Shown here piece by piece: positions 44,422-52,691 of a stretch of DNA of 64,000 bases. Position 1 is the first letter of the stretch; the number at the start of each line of letters is the position of its first letter. Both the position numbers and the translations under genes were made by a program. The stretch is from SZUA-584 sp964441275. GTDB lineage: Bacteria; Bacillota; Clostridia; Christensenellales; SZUA-584. The notes under the pieces were generated by a model. That model worked only from the letters and a program-made list of their open reading frames with translations. It made no database searches and was not told where the DNA came from. The stretch lies in assembly GCA_964441275.1 (NCBI GenBank), contig CAYTUG010000010.1:1-64000 (forward strand). The letters run 5' to 3'.

Positions 44422-45101
44422 TGGAAACTGCGATTCGATTGGAAAACATAAGATATTGTTTTGGAAATGTATGCGCGTTAAACGGCGTAAACTTTTCCGT
44501 TGCTAAAAACTCGCTGACGGTGCTTGTAGGGCCTAACGGAGGCGGAAAGAGCACACTTATACGCCTGATTTGCGGGCTGCTTGCACCGGACGACGGCAGC
44601 ATAAAAGGAGCCGGTATTGCGGCATATGTGCCTCAGAATTTAAGCTTTGACGTTTCATTTCCTGTTAAGGTTAAAGAATTTGTGCTTATGGGAATGATAA
44701 GCAGGCGGATAAGCCCCTTTTTTCGCTTTGGCGGCAACCATCGTTTGATAGCAAAAGAGACAATGCGGCAGGCGGGGATTTTAGACGTAGCCGAAAGAAG
44801 CATCAGCCAACTTTCAGGCGGGCAGCGCGGGCGCGCGCTTATAGCCCGGGCGCTGGTATCCGATGCGGACATAATAGCGCTTGACGAACCGGACGCAAAT
44901 CTTGATATTGATGCGGCGCGCTCGCTGTATGCTATGTTGAAAACATTGAAAAATGAGAAGACGATAATAATGGCAAGTCACCGTTTGGGCGATGTGGTTG
45001 ATATTGCGGACAAATTGTTATATGTAAACAATACGGTAAACGAGTACACAGACCCCAACGAGTATAAACACGGGTTTAAGGAGAGACGGCAAAGTGATTG
45101 A
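44421..45101 (+). CDS. Metal ABC transporter ATPase (ZnuC type)
   Basis: 226 residues with Walker A VGPNGGGKSTLIR, signature LSGGQRGRALIARAL, Walker B IIALDEPDANLD and the switch histidine in MASHR. Its ATG shares a base with the stop of the binding-protein gene. It overlaps the permease gene by 8 bases. It powers metal import with the flanking genes. Confidence 0.93.
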   Translation: METAIRLENIRYCFGNVCALNGVNFSVAKNSLTVLVGPNGGGKSTLIRLICGLLAPDDGSIKGAGIAAYVPQNLSFDVSFPVKVKEFVLMGMISRRISPFFRFGGNHRLIAKETMRQAGILDVAERSISQLSGGQRGRALIARALVSDADIIALDEPDANLDIDAARSLYAMLKTLKNEKTIIMASHRLGDVVDIADKLLYVNNTVNEYTDPNEYKHGFKERRQSD

Positions 45102-45951
45102 AGCAATTTTAAACTATGCATTTATGCGCAATGCCATTATTGCCGCGGCGCTTGCCAGCATAACGGGGGGAATTATTGGCGCCATCGCAATGGAAAAAAA
45201 GCTTATCAGCATGTCGGGCGGAATAGCGCATGCATCGTTCGGCGGAATAGGGTTAGGGTACCTTGTCGGGTTTGAGCCTATTTTCGGCGGAGTTGCATTT
45301 GCAATAGCAACATCTGCTCTAATAGCTAAGATGCCCGAAAATGCGCGCCTTAAGGCGGACACCATGACGGGAATACTCTGGTCTTTTGGCATGGCGCTTG
45401 GGATATTGTTTATTTCGCTGCGTCCCGGGTACACGCCCGATATGACCAGCTATCTGTTTGGCGATATTCTTTCGGTTTCATCGGACACCGTTGTGTACTT
45501 GGCGATATTTACTTTGGCTGTATCTCTCGTATTTGTATCATTCTATAATCATTTGGTGCTTTATCTATTTGATGAAGAATACGCCGCCGCGGCAGGTATA
45601 AAAGTTAACGTTTTAAAGTGGATAGTTCACATAATAATACCCGTGGGCATAATAGTACTTTTAAAAATTGTAGGAATACTGCTTACAATCGCTCTTATGA
45701 CCATTCCGGTATCGGCCGCAAAAATGCTATGCAATTCTTTCGGCAGGGTAATTGCCGTATCCGTGCTGGTCAGCCTTTTATTTTGTATTACCGGGCTTGT
45801 TGTCTCTTACTATTTAAACATCCCTTCCGGCGTGTGCATTGTTGTTATTAGCACATTGGCGTATCTGTTGTTGCTTGCGACAAAGGGCAGCCTTACAAGA
45901 TGGATGCACAGGCGCGCAAAACATAAACTTAAAAAACCCCAACCTGTCTGA
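45094..45951 (+). CDS. Metal ABC transporter permease (ZnuB type)
   Basis: A 285-residue membrane protein with about eight helices, starting at GTG 45094. The blocks SMSGGIAHASFGGIGLGYLVG, FDEEYAAAAGIKVNVLKW and VGILLTIALMTIPVSAAKMLC are those of the ZnuB/TroC metal permease family. It is the last gene of the importer operon. Confidence 0.92.
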   Translation: MIEAILNYAFMRNAIIAAALASITGGIIGAIAMEKKLISMSGGIAHASFGGIGLGYLVGFEPIFGGVAFAIATSALIAKMPENARLKADTMTGILWSFGMALGILFISLRPGYTPDMTSYLFGDILSVSSDTVVYLAIFTLAVSLVFVSFYNHLVLYLFDEEYAAAAGIKVNVLKWIVHIIIPVGIIVLLKIVGILLTIALMTIPVSAAKMLCNSFGRVIAVSVLVSLLFCITGLVVSYYLNIPSGVCIVVISTLAYLLLLATKGSLTRWMHRRAKHKLKKPQPV

Positions 45952-45976
45952 TGGAAATTTGTTTTAAAGATTCTGT

Positions 45977-45996
45977 AATTACAAAGTATTGTAATT
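45977..45996. promoter_or_regulatory. Perfect inverted repeat upstream of the PAS-GGDEF-HD-GYP gene
   Basis: AATTACAA (45977-45984) and TTGTAATT (45989-45996) form a perfect 8-bp inverted repeat with a 4-base centre. It could be an operator or a weak terminator of the metal operon. Confidence 0.4.
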
Positions 45997-46062
45997 TAAG
46001 GTTTGATTTGTTGGATTGGTGGTATCAATAGCAAACAAAAATATCGTGAAGAAGGGTTTTTT

Positions 46063-49059
46063 TTGACCGAAATACTCTCCGCTTTTTTCGATAACGAAGC
46101 GTTGCTTTGTCTTGATCTAAAGAAAAACATTAAATACTGCAACTTTCAGCTACTAAAACTTTTTGGACTTAAACAATTGCCGGTCGGCACCAGGTTTGAC
46201 GATGTATTCGATTTAGCTACCGACTATATGAAAGATTGCGCTGTTTGGCAGCCGTTTTGCGCTATTTACAAACCCACGGGCGCTAAGGCGGACGGTATTT
46301 TGCGCTGCGATAAAAACGGCTACCGGTTCATTTTTTGTGAATGCGGCCAGCGCGAGCGGATATGCCCGCTTCACTTCGATCAAAAACATGTTTCTTTACT
46401 GTTTAGCAACATGCGTGAAGGCGTTGCGATACACCGGCTTGTTTTCAAAGCCGGAAAAGCGGTTGACTATATTATTGAAGGCATGAATGAAAGCTTTGCG
46501 GCAATGTTTGGTCTTGAGTGCAAAAAAGCGGTAGGACGGCTTGCGAGCAGTTTATTCGACAATGCAAAGGCGCCGTTTATAAATAAGTTTGCAAGCGCAG
46601 TGCAATCCGAACAGCCGAGCCAGTTCGATATATTCTATTCCCGTTTAAACAGGCATTATTTATTTTCAGTCACTCCATGGGATAAATCGCATTTTGGCAC
46701 CGTAGTTTCGGATTTATCGCAAAGCCGATATTCGCAAATGCTTTATAAAGCGCTTAACGAGGCGGCGGCCGATATAAGCAACGTAGTCGAGATGGACAAA
46801 TTGTTTGACGGCACAGAAAAAGCGCTGCGCAAAAACGGGTTTGAATGTATGCTCATTCTTCTAAATGAAGAGGCAGTAGCCACCGAAACATATCAAAGCT
46901 TTAGCGAGCCAAAGCGAATTGAGCATAAAGAGCAACCTTGCATGTTAGACAAGATTTGTTCAGATGCTGTCGCTAAACGCCGTACCGCTTATATTGAAAG
47001 CCTGAATATGCATAAAATTTTGTCTAAGGCTGGTTATGACAAAGATTTGAAATGTATTGTTTCTCCTTTAACGCAATCAGGCAAACTGATAGGTATATTT
47101 GCGGTTTTATCGGCCGGGCTCAAACAGAGAGATGTTGACGCAGTAACTGCATTCGCCAATCAGTTAGCCGCCATTATTGAAAAAGTTGCGTTGATTAAGG
47201 ATTTGCGCGCGCATATCGTTAAACTTGAAATGTCAAGAAAAGCGCACAAGGACGCGGCGGAGCGGTTGAAATTAGCATCAAGCGCAAGCCGCGTCGGGGT
47301 TTGGGACATAGATTTAATTCGCAAAGTTGAATACATTGATTCAACCCTCGAAAAAATTTATGGCATTGAACCGGACTCTTTTGACGGGAACATTAAAACC
47401 CAGAACAAGTATATCCACCCCGACGATTCGGAGCGTGTCAAAAAGGCTTTTTACGATGCGTTAAAAGGCAACGCAAACTATTCTGTTGAATATCGCATTG
47501 TTTTGAAAGACGGTACTATTCGTCATATAAGCAGTACGGGGATGCTGCACAAAGATGAGAACGCAGATCCTATAAGGATGGTAGGCACCGATTGGGACAT
47601 AACCGAGAGCAAAAAGGCGGAACTCGCTCTGATGGCGGAAAAAGAGTTGATGGCGGCAACGCTCAGATCAATTGGTGACGGCGTTGTGGTGACAGATAAA
47701 GACGGGCGGGTAACGCTTGCGAACGCTCAGTTTGAACAGATCAGCGGGCTTGAGCGCGCGCAGATAGACGGGCGTTTGTTAGGAGAGTTATTTATAACGG
47801 TCAACAAGGGCTCAAATGATACTGCAGGGTTTAGCATTATAGAAAAAGCGTTAAGAACAGGCCGCGTATATTCTTATTCGGACTGTGAAATGATACGCAA
47901 GGATGAAAAAATTGTGCCCGTTGCCTATACTGCTGCTCCTATAAAGGATTCCAAATCAGAAATATGCGGGAGCGTAGTCGTTATCCGGGACATTACGCAA
48001 GAAAAGAAGAAACAGGAAAGAATAGACTTTTTGTTATATCATGATACGCTTACCGGAGTGTTCAACAGGCGATATTTCAACATGATGTTAAGAAAATATG
48101 ATACGAAAAACTGTTTGCCTATATCAATTTTAAGCTGTGACGTCAACGGGTTAAAGCTTACCAACGATGCTTTTGGGCATGATGCCGGGGACAGGCTTTT
48201 GCAGCGTATGGCGTCTATTATGGAAAGATCGGTACGGGCTAACGATATTGTTGCGCGTATAGGGGGAGACGAATTTTACATACTTTTGCCAAACGCCGAC
48301 GAGCTGCAAGCAATTGAAATTTGCGAAAGGATAGAGGAATTGGCTGCCAACAGCCGAAAACTTGAGATTGATTCTACAATCTCTATTGGCATAGGGACAA
48401 AATATAAGATTGACGAAAAAATAAGCACGATAATAAAAATGGCCGAAAGCAAGATGTATCGCACCAAAACTTTTAAAGATTCCGACAGGAAGGACAACCT
48501 TATAAACAACATATTGCAAACGCTGCATAAAAAAAGGCCTTGTGAGAAGCGTCACGCGCAATCAGTTAGCAATATAAGCGCCGGAATTGCAAAGCAAATG
48601 GGATTAAGCCAACGGGAAATTGACGAAATAAAAATTGCGGGGCTTATGCACGACATAGGCAAAATTGCATTACCGGAAAATATCTTTAATAAACGGGAAG
48701 CTTTATCGGAAGCCGAGTGGGCGGAAATAAAAAGACATTGTGAAATAGGCTTTCGGATTATTTCTACATCTGTTGATTTGGCGTACATTGCAAAGACGGT
48801 TATAGCACATCATGAACGTTTTGACGGAAAAGGTTATCCGAGCGGGCTAAAAGCCGAAGAAATACCGCTTGCGGCAAGAATCTTAGCCGTTGCCGACGCT
48901 TATGACGCCATGACAAATGAAAGGCCTTACCGTTCGCCTTTTAATAAGTCTGCAGCCTTAAAAGAAATATCGGATTGCAGCGGCACTCAGTTTGACCCAA
49001 AAGTTGTGGATATGTTTTTCAAGTTTATTCAAAAAGACGATGAAAAATCGTTGTTTTGA
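46063..49059 (+). CDS. Multi-PAS/GAF protein with GGDEF and HD-GYP domains
   Basis: The 998-residue protein (from TTG 46063, behind GAAGGG; an open frame begins at 46003) is a soluble signalling enzyme. Order: two N-terminal PAS-like segments, a GAF-like part, two PAS domains (about 400-520 and 540-655), GGDEF (about 665-800) and HD-GYP (about 820-990). The GGDEF motif itself is intact (734-738) with the inhibitory RxxD site (RAND) five residues before it, so cyclic di-GMP synthesis is plausible. HD-GYP has HD at 863-864, HHERFDGKGYPSG at 916-928 and is likely a phosphodiesterase. It thus may both make and break cyclic di-GMP under control of bound ligands. Confidence 0.9.
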   Translation: MTEILSAFFDNEALLCLDLKKNIKYCNFQLLKLFGLKQLPVGTRFDDVFDLATDYMKDCAVWQPFCAIYKPTGAKADGILRCDKNGYRFIFCECGQRERICPLHFDQKHVSLLFSNMREGVAIHRLVFKAGKAVDYIIEGMNESFAAMFGLECKKAVGRLASSLFDNAKAPFINKFASAVQSEQPSQFDIFYSRLNRHYLFSVTPWDKSHFGTVVSDLSQSRYSQMLYKALNEAAADISNVVEMDKLFDGTEKALRKNGFECMLILLNEEAVATETYQSFSEPKRIEHKEQPCMLDKICSDAVAKRRTAYIESLNMHKILSKAGYDKDLKCIVSPLTQSGKLIGIFAVLSAGLKQRDVDAVTAFANQLAAIIEKVALIKDLRAHIVKLEMSRKAHKDAAERLKLASSASRVGVWDIDLIRKVEYIDSTLEKIYGIEPDSFDGNIKTQNKYIHPDDSERVKKAFYDALKGNANYSVEYRIVLKDGTIRHISSTGMLHKDENADPIRMVGTDWDITESKKAELALMAEKELMAATLRSIGDGVVVTDKDGRVTLANAQFEQISGLERAQIDGRLLGELFITVNKGSNDTAGFSIIEKALRTGRVYSYSDCEMIRKDEKIVPVAYTAAPIKDSKSEICGSVVVIRDITQEKKKQERIDFLLYHDTLTGVFNRRYFNMMLRKYDTKNCLPISILSCDVNGLKLTNDAFGHDAGDRLLQRMASIMERSVRANDIVARIGGDEFYILLPNADELQAIEICERIEELAANSRKLEIDSTISIGIGTKYKIDEKISTIIKMAESKMYRTKTFKDSDRKDNLINNILQTLHKKRPCEKRHAQSVSNISAGIAKQMGLSQREIDEIKIAGLMHDIGKIALPENIFNKREALSEAEWAEIKRHCEIGFRIISTSVDLAYIAKTVIAHHERFDGKGYPSGLKAEEIPLAARILAVADAYDAMTNERPYRSPFNKSAALKEISDCSGTQFDPKVVDMFFKFIQKDDEKSLF

Positions 49060-49103
49060 TTTATGTACAGAACTGCAATAAAGGCGTACGGGGGGAAATG
49101 TTG

Positions 49104-50135
49104 ATGCAAAAACTTTCAACTATAGAATGGGACGGGCGTTGTTTGGAGCTGCTGGATCAAACCCAGCTGCCGAGTAAAACTGTTTACCTGAGCATTGATA
49201 CGGTAAAAGGTGTTTATGACGCAATAAACACTATGCAGGTAAGGGGGGCGCCGGTAATCGGTGTGGCGGCTGCTTATGGGATGGTGATGGCGGCGCGCAA
49301 CATAAAAGCAAAGAAGTTTGATTCCTTTTTAAGAGAGCTAAAAAAGCAAGCGGATACGCTCTCGTCTGCGCGCCCTACTGCTGTAAATTTGCCTTGGGCA
49401 GTTGGAAGGATGTTAGACGCCGTAAGAATTCACGGTAAACTAAACGGATTGCTTGAAAGGCTCGAGCAAGAAGCGATAACTATACACAAAGAAGATATAT
49501 TTACAAACAGGCGCATAGGCGAATACTCTTTAAGCCTATTAAAAACCGGGTACGGGGTTCTTACCCATTGTAATGCGGGCATGCTTGCCACCACAAAATA
49601 CGGCACGGGGCTTGCCGCATTCTATTTGGCGAAAGAGCGCGGAATGGATATTAAAGTATATGTAGGAGAAACGCGCCCGCGCTTTCAAGGCGCGTCGCTT
49701 ACGGCGTATGAACTGCTGCATTCCGGGATTGACGTTACTTTAATCTGCGACAGCACCGCGGCTTTTCTTTTTAAACAGGGGAAGATAGACGCCGTTTTGA
49801 CAGGTTGCGACAGGGTGGCTGCCAACGGCGATATTGCAAATAAAATCGGCACGTTCGGGCTCTCAATTGCCGCGAAACATTTCGGGATACCTATGTATAT
49901 TGCGGCTCCCGTCTCGACAATAGATTTAGGCTGTGAAACCGGGGACCAGATTCCCATTGAAGAGCGCAGCGGAGACGAAATAAAAAATATAGGCGGCATA
50001 TACATAGCGCCAAAGGACGTAAAAACATACAACCCGGCTTTCGATATTACCCCTGCCGAGAACATAACCGCAATTATAACCGAATACGGTATAGCCCGTC
50101 CGCCTTATAACGAGAGTTTGAAAGATATAGTTTAG
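49104..50135 (+). CDS. mtnA: S-methyl-5-thioribose-1-phosphate isomerase family (MtnA)
   Basis: A 343-residue isomerase. The conserved CNAGMLATTKYGTGLAAFY block and the TGCDRVAANGDIANKIGTFGLSIAAKHFGIP block carry the catalytic cysteine and aspartate. It converts the 1-phosphate aldose to the ketose in methionine salvage, which recycles the methylthioadenosine made by SpeE (also encoded in this window). Paralogues act on 5-deoxyribose-1-phosphate. ATG 49104 is 8 bases from GGGGGG. An earlier ATG (49098) is too close. Confidence 0.9.
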   Translation: MQKLSTIEWDGRCLELLDQTQLPSKTVYLSIDTVKGVYDAINTMQVRGAPVIGVAAAYGMVMAARNIKAKKFDSFLRELKKQADTLSSARPTAVNLPWAVGRMLDAVRIHGKLNGLLERLEQEAITIHKEDIFTNRRIGEYSLSLLKTGYGVLTHCNAGMLATTKYGTGLAAFYLAKERGMDIKVYVGETRPRFQGASLTAYELLHSGIDVTLICDSTAAFLFKQGKIDAVLTGCDRVAANGDIANKIGTFGLSIAAKHFGIPMYIAAPVSTIDLGCETGDQIPIEERSGDEIKNIGGIYIAPKDVKTYNPAFDITPAENITAIITEYGIARPPYNESLKDIV

Positions 50136-50235
50136 TAGGATTAAACAAACGGCATAAGTTTAAAACATATTAAATCTTATAGTAAAAGTTAGCTGCTATA
50201 ATTTTTGCATATGCGCTTTTTGAACAGGCGTTATT

Positions 50236-50265
50236 TTGTATTCTTAAGATAAAAATATTTATTAT
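50236..50265 (+). promoter_or_regulatory. Possible promoter of a small RNA
   Basis: TTGTAT (50236-50241) and TATTAT (50260-50265) have an 18-base spacer and point at the hairpin at 50277-50330. It is AT-rich, so chance is possible. Confidence 0.3.
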
Positions 50266-50276
50266 AGCGCGCAAAG

Positions 50277-50330
50277 AATCTGCTTGGCGAGGTATAGCCA
50301 AATTGCCAAAAAACCAAGCGGATTTTTTAA
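50277..50330 (+). terminator. Terminator hairpin with a 26-base loop (possible small RNA)
   Basis: AATCTGCTTGG (50277-50287) pairs with CCAAGCGGATT (50314-50324) over 11 bp (one G-U), then six T. The loop (GAGGTATAGCCAAATTGCC region) recalls the D-arm of a glutamine-type tRNA, but no tRNA can be folded. It may terminate mtnA transcripts 142 bases after the stop, or end a roughly 60-nt RNA. Confidence 0.5.
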
Positions 50331-50403
50331 TACTGCTTTTTAACGCATATAAGAAAGCTGAATTTGGTTATCATATAATCAAAAGAATTAACGAGGATAT
50401 AAT

Positions 50404-52323
50404 GTGATGTTTGAAAAATTTCTCTCTCCCGGAAAAATAGGAGGTTTAGAGCTTAAAAACCGCAGCATATTTCCGCCCATGGGTTCCGGGTATGTTGACG
50501 ATGAGTATGTGCGCGATGTGCTTATTGATTATCATGTGCGGCGCGTTCAAGGCGGATGCGCAATGAACATTGTCGAGATTGCATCGGTGCATATTACCAG
50601 CAAAGCGCCTAATATAATAGGAATTTACGACGATAAGTTTATACCCAGCCTTAGCAGGTTAGCGCAGTCCATAAAGGCGGCGGGCGGAATCGCCTGCATA
50701 CAGCTTTGGCACGGCGGACGTCAAACATCGGGCAAGCCGTTTGGCGGCAAACCGTTTGCGCCCTCGGCAATAACGTGCGCTATGATAGGCGAAACGCCGC
50801 ATGCCATGACATTAGAAGAGGTTGAGCAGATAGTAAGCGCATACGGAGACGCCGCTGTGCGGGCAAGGGAAGCCGGTTTTGACGCTGTCGAGATTCATGG
50901 CGCTCACGGATATCTGATTGACGCTTTTCTAAATCCGTATACGAACGTGCGTACAGACAAATACGGCGGCAGCCCCGAAAACCGCGCAAGGTTCGGGTGT
51001 GAGGTTATTGCGGATGTCAGGCGGAAAACAGGCTCTGATTATACTGTGCTGTTTAGAATGAGCGCGCGCGAAAATGTTAAAGGCGGGATTGAGCTTGATG
51101 ATGCAATCGATGCGGCTAAACGGTACCAAGCGCAGGGAGTTGATGCGTTTGACGTATCCCAAGGATGCTATGACGCATTGCCTTATACCGTTCCGCCGTA
51201 TTATCAACCGCATATGGTAAACGTAAACAACGCCGGCGCAATAAAAAGACAAACAAATGTGCCTATGGTTGTGGCAGGCAGGATAACAACCCCGCAGATG
51301 GCGGAATATGTGCTGCAAAAAGGTTATGCGGATTTTATTTCTTTGGGAAGACCGCAGCTTGCCGACCCCGATTTTGTCAACAAAACGATGCAAGGGCGCG
51401 CCGATGAAATAGTACGGTGCATAGCCTGCAACCAGGGCTGTGTCGGGCGGATGTTTGCCGGACTGGGCGCAAGCTGTATATTTACCCCCGCTACAGGCAA
51501 TGAAAAGGAAGCTGTGATGACAGCAGCGAAGAAAAAGAAGAAGGTTTTGGTAATAGGCGGAGGGCCGGCGGGCTTGGAAGCGGCGCGGGTTGCCGCGCAG
51601 CGCGGGCACAGCGTTACTCTTTTTGAAAAAACGGTGTCGCTTGGCGGACAGTTTTTGCAGGCCGGAAGGGCGCCCCATAAGCGCGAATTTAGCGCATCCG
51701 CGCAGCATATGGGATACCGGGCGCACAAGGCGGGGGTTGACATAAGGCTTTACACTGAGGCGACGTTGGAAAACATAAAAGAGATCGGGCCCGATGTGAT
51801 TGTATTGGCAACGGGAAGCGACCCGTATTTTCCCGATTTGCCGGGGGCGCAAAAAGGTAACGTTTACGAAGGCCGGCTTGTTATAGCGGGGGAAACGTTT
51901 GTAAAAGAGCAGTGCGTAGTCGTAATCGGGGGAGGGCTTGTCGGGCTGGAGGCTATGGAGGTTTTGACGGCTCAGGGCAAAGCGGTGACCGTGGTTGAGA
52001 TGCTTGACGAGATAGGAATGGACCTTGAGATGTACATACGCCCGTATATGCTAAGCATAATAGAAAAGAACGGTGTGAATGTGCTTACGGGCACAAAATG
52101 CCTCACTGTCTGCGACGGTTATATCACCGCAGCTAAAGACGAAGATACAATAGAACTGCGCTGCGAAGCAGTCGTTATAGCGGCGGGCGCCGTCTCAAAC
52201 AGAAATGTCAAAGATATTGCAGATGATTTAGAAATTGAATGCCATGTTATAGGCGATGCGAAAGAACCGGGGAAAGTTTTGGCCGCAATATGGGAAGGCA
52301 ACGAATTAGCTAAAAGTTTGTAG
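50404..52323 (+). CDS. Old Yellow Enzyme / Fe-S / FAD oxidoreductase (2,4-dienoyl-CoA reductase type)
   Basis: The 639-residue enzyme has an N-terminal FMN TIM barrel (about 1-335, PPMGSGYVDDEYV, GGIACIQLWHGGRQT, VEIHGAHGYLIDAFLNPYTN), a 4Fe-4S site with Cys339, 342, 346 and 358, and a C-terminal pyridine-nucleotide/FAD domain with VLVIGGGPAGLEAARVAA and VVIGGGLVGLEAMEV. This is the FadH/BaiCD/BaiH/trimethylamine dehydrogenase architecture. It reduces activated C=C bonds, e.g. of enoyl-CoA or steroid-type compounds. The substrate is unknown. The start may be GTG 50404 or ATG 50407, and GAGG lies at 50393-50396. Confidence 0.92.
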   Translation: MMFEKFLSPGKIGGLELKNRSIFPPMGSGYVDDEYVRDVLIDYHVRRVQGGCAMNIVEIASVHITSKAPNIIGIYDDKFIPSLSRLAQSIKAAGGIACIQLWHGGRQTSGKPFGGKPFAPSAITCAMIGETPHAMTLEEVEQIVSAYGDAAVRAREAGFDAVEIHGAHGYLIDAFLNPYTNVRTDKYGGSPENRARFGCEVIADVRRKTGSDYTVLFRMSARENVKGGIELDDAIDAAKRYQAQGVDAFDVSQGCYDALPYTVPPYYQPHMVNVNNAGAIKRQTNVPMVVAGRITTPQMAEYVLQKGYADFISLGRPQLADPDFVNKTMQGRADEIVRCIACNQGCVGRMFAGLGASCIFTPATGNEKEAVMTAAKKKKKVLVIGGGPAGLEAARVAAQRGHSVTLFEKTVSLGGQFLQAGRAPHKREFSASAQHMGYRAHKAGVDIRLYTEATLENIKEIGPDVIVLATGSDPYFPDLPGAQKGNVYEGRLVIAGETFVKEQCVVVIGGGLVGLEAMEVLTAQGKAVTVVEMLDEIGMDLEMYIRPYMLSIIEKNGVNVLTGTKCLTVCDGYITAAKDEDTIELRCEAVVIAAGAVSNRNVKDIADDLEIECHVIGDAKEPGKVLAAIWEGNELAKSL

Positions 52324-52394
52324 AAGACACGGTGCCCGTGGATTGAAACGAAAAAATAAAGGCAACGAATTAGCTAAAAGCTTGCAAAAGACAC
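52297..52394 (+). repeat. Two 34-bp direct repeats, 64 bp apart, at the end of the oxidoreductase gene
   Basis: Bases 52297-52330 and 52361-52394 are 31/34 identical. The first copy spans the last codons and stop of the oxidoreductase gene, and the second is downstream. The 30-base spacer contains a CRISPR-repeat-like element (see 52328-52349). This looks like a short duplication of the gene's 3' end. The copies differ at 3 positions, so it is not very recent. Confidence 0.85.
52328..52349 (+). repeat. Single CRISPR-repeat-like element
   Basis: CACGG-TGC-CCGTG hairpin followed by GATTGAAAC: the 3' end GTGGATTGAAAC is typical of type I-C CRISPR repeats. Only one copy exists and no cas genes are near, so it is not an array. 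Confidence 0.4.
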
Positions 52395-52426
52395 AGCCTT
52401 GGCAGTCGCTAAGGCTTGTTTTGTGT
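52391..52426 (+). terminator. Terminator downstream of the oxidoreductase gene
   Basis: AGCCTT (52395-52400) and AAGGCT (52411-52416), flanked by ACACA/TGTGT, form a hairpin followed by TGTTTTG. It lies past the second direct-repeat copy. Confidence 0.6.
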
Positions 52427-52591
52427 TCTGCATTTTTGCGATATTAAGCGGTATCGGAATCAAATTAACCAATTTTGTACGGCAAATACTAAATCCGCCG
52501 GAATAAAAGAAAGATGCAGAACTGAAAGAATGCAATAATGTTTTGAATTATCGTTTAATAAGGCGCGCTTGAAATTTTTTCTTGAAAAGGC

Positions 52592-52620
52592 TTGCTTTTT
52601 TTAATGAATCATTATATCAT
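52592..52620 (+). promoter_or_regulatory. Promoter of the dnaJ-clpB operon
   Basis: TTGCTT (52592-52597) and TATCAT (52615-52620) have a 17-base spacer. The CtsR box begins 11 bases after the -10 box. Confidence 0.65.
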
Positions 52621-52630
52621 AAAACCATAT

Positions 52631-52647
52631 GGTCAAAGAAAGTCAAA
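52631..52647 (+). promoter_or_regulatory. CtsR heat-shock operator
   Basis: GGTCAAA-GAA-AGTCAAA is the tandem heptad repeat recognised by the Firmicutes repressor CtsR, with the standard 3-base spacing. It overlaps the expected transcription start of dnaJ-clpB, so binding would block transcription until heat or stress inactivates CtsR. Confidence 0.88.
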
Positions 52648-52691
52648 GGTTATAAATGGAAAGCAAAAGCGGCTGAAAGGAGGGATGCGCA

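Larger units (their letters stand above)
52324..52691. other. Gap between oxidoreductase and dnaJ
   Basis: No gene is seen in these 368 bases. They hold the second direct-repeat copy, a terminator, the dnaJ promoter and the CtsR box. Bases 52430-52590 show nothing further. Confidence 0.6.

Noticed and set aside
50281..50325. A tRNA gene suggested by the D-arm-like loop
   Set aside because: No acceptor stem, anticodon stem or T-arm can be formed. It is a terminator hairpin at most.
50929..51852. 307-codon minus-strand frame in the oxidoreductase gene
   Set aside because: It is the antisense of a well conserved enzyme. The Arg/His/Cys-rich translation is typical of a shadow frame.
52297..52394. 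A short CRISPR array (two repeats, one spacer)
   Set aside because: The 34-bp repeats are copies of the gene end and not CRISPR-like. The CRISPR-like part occurs once, and no cas genes are near.
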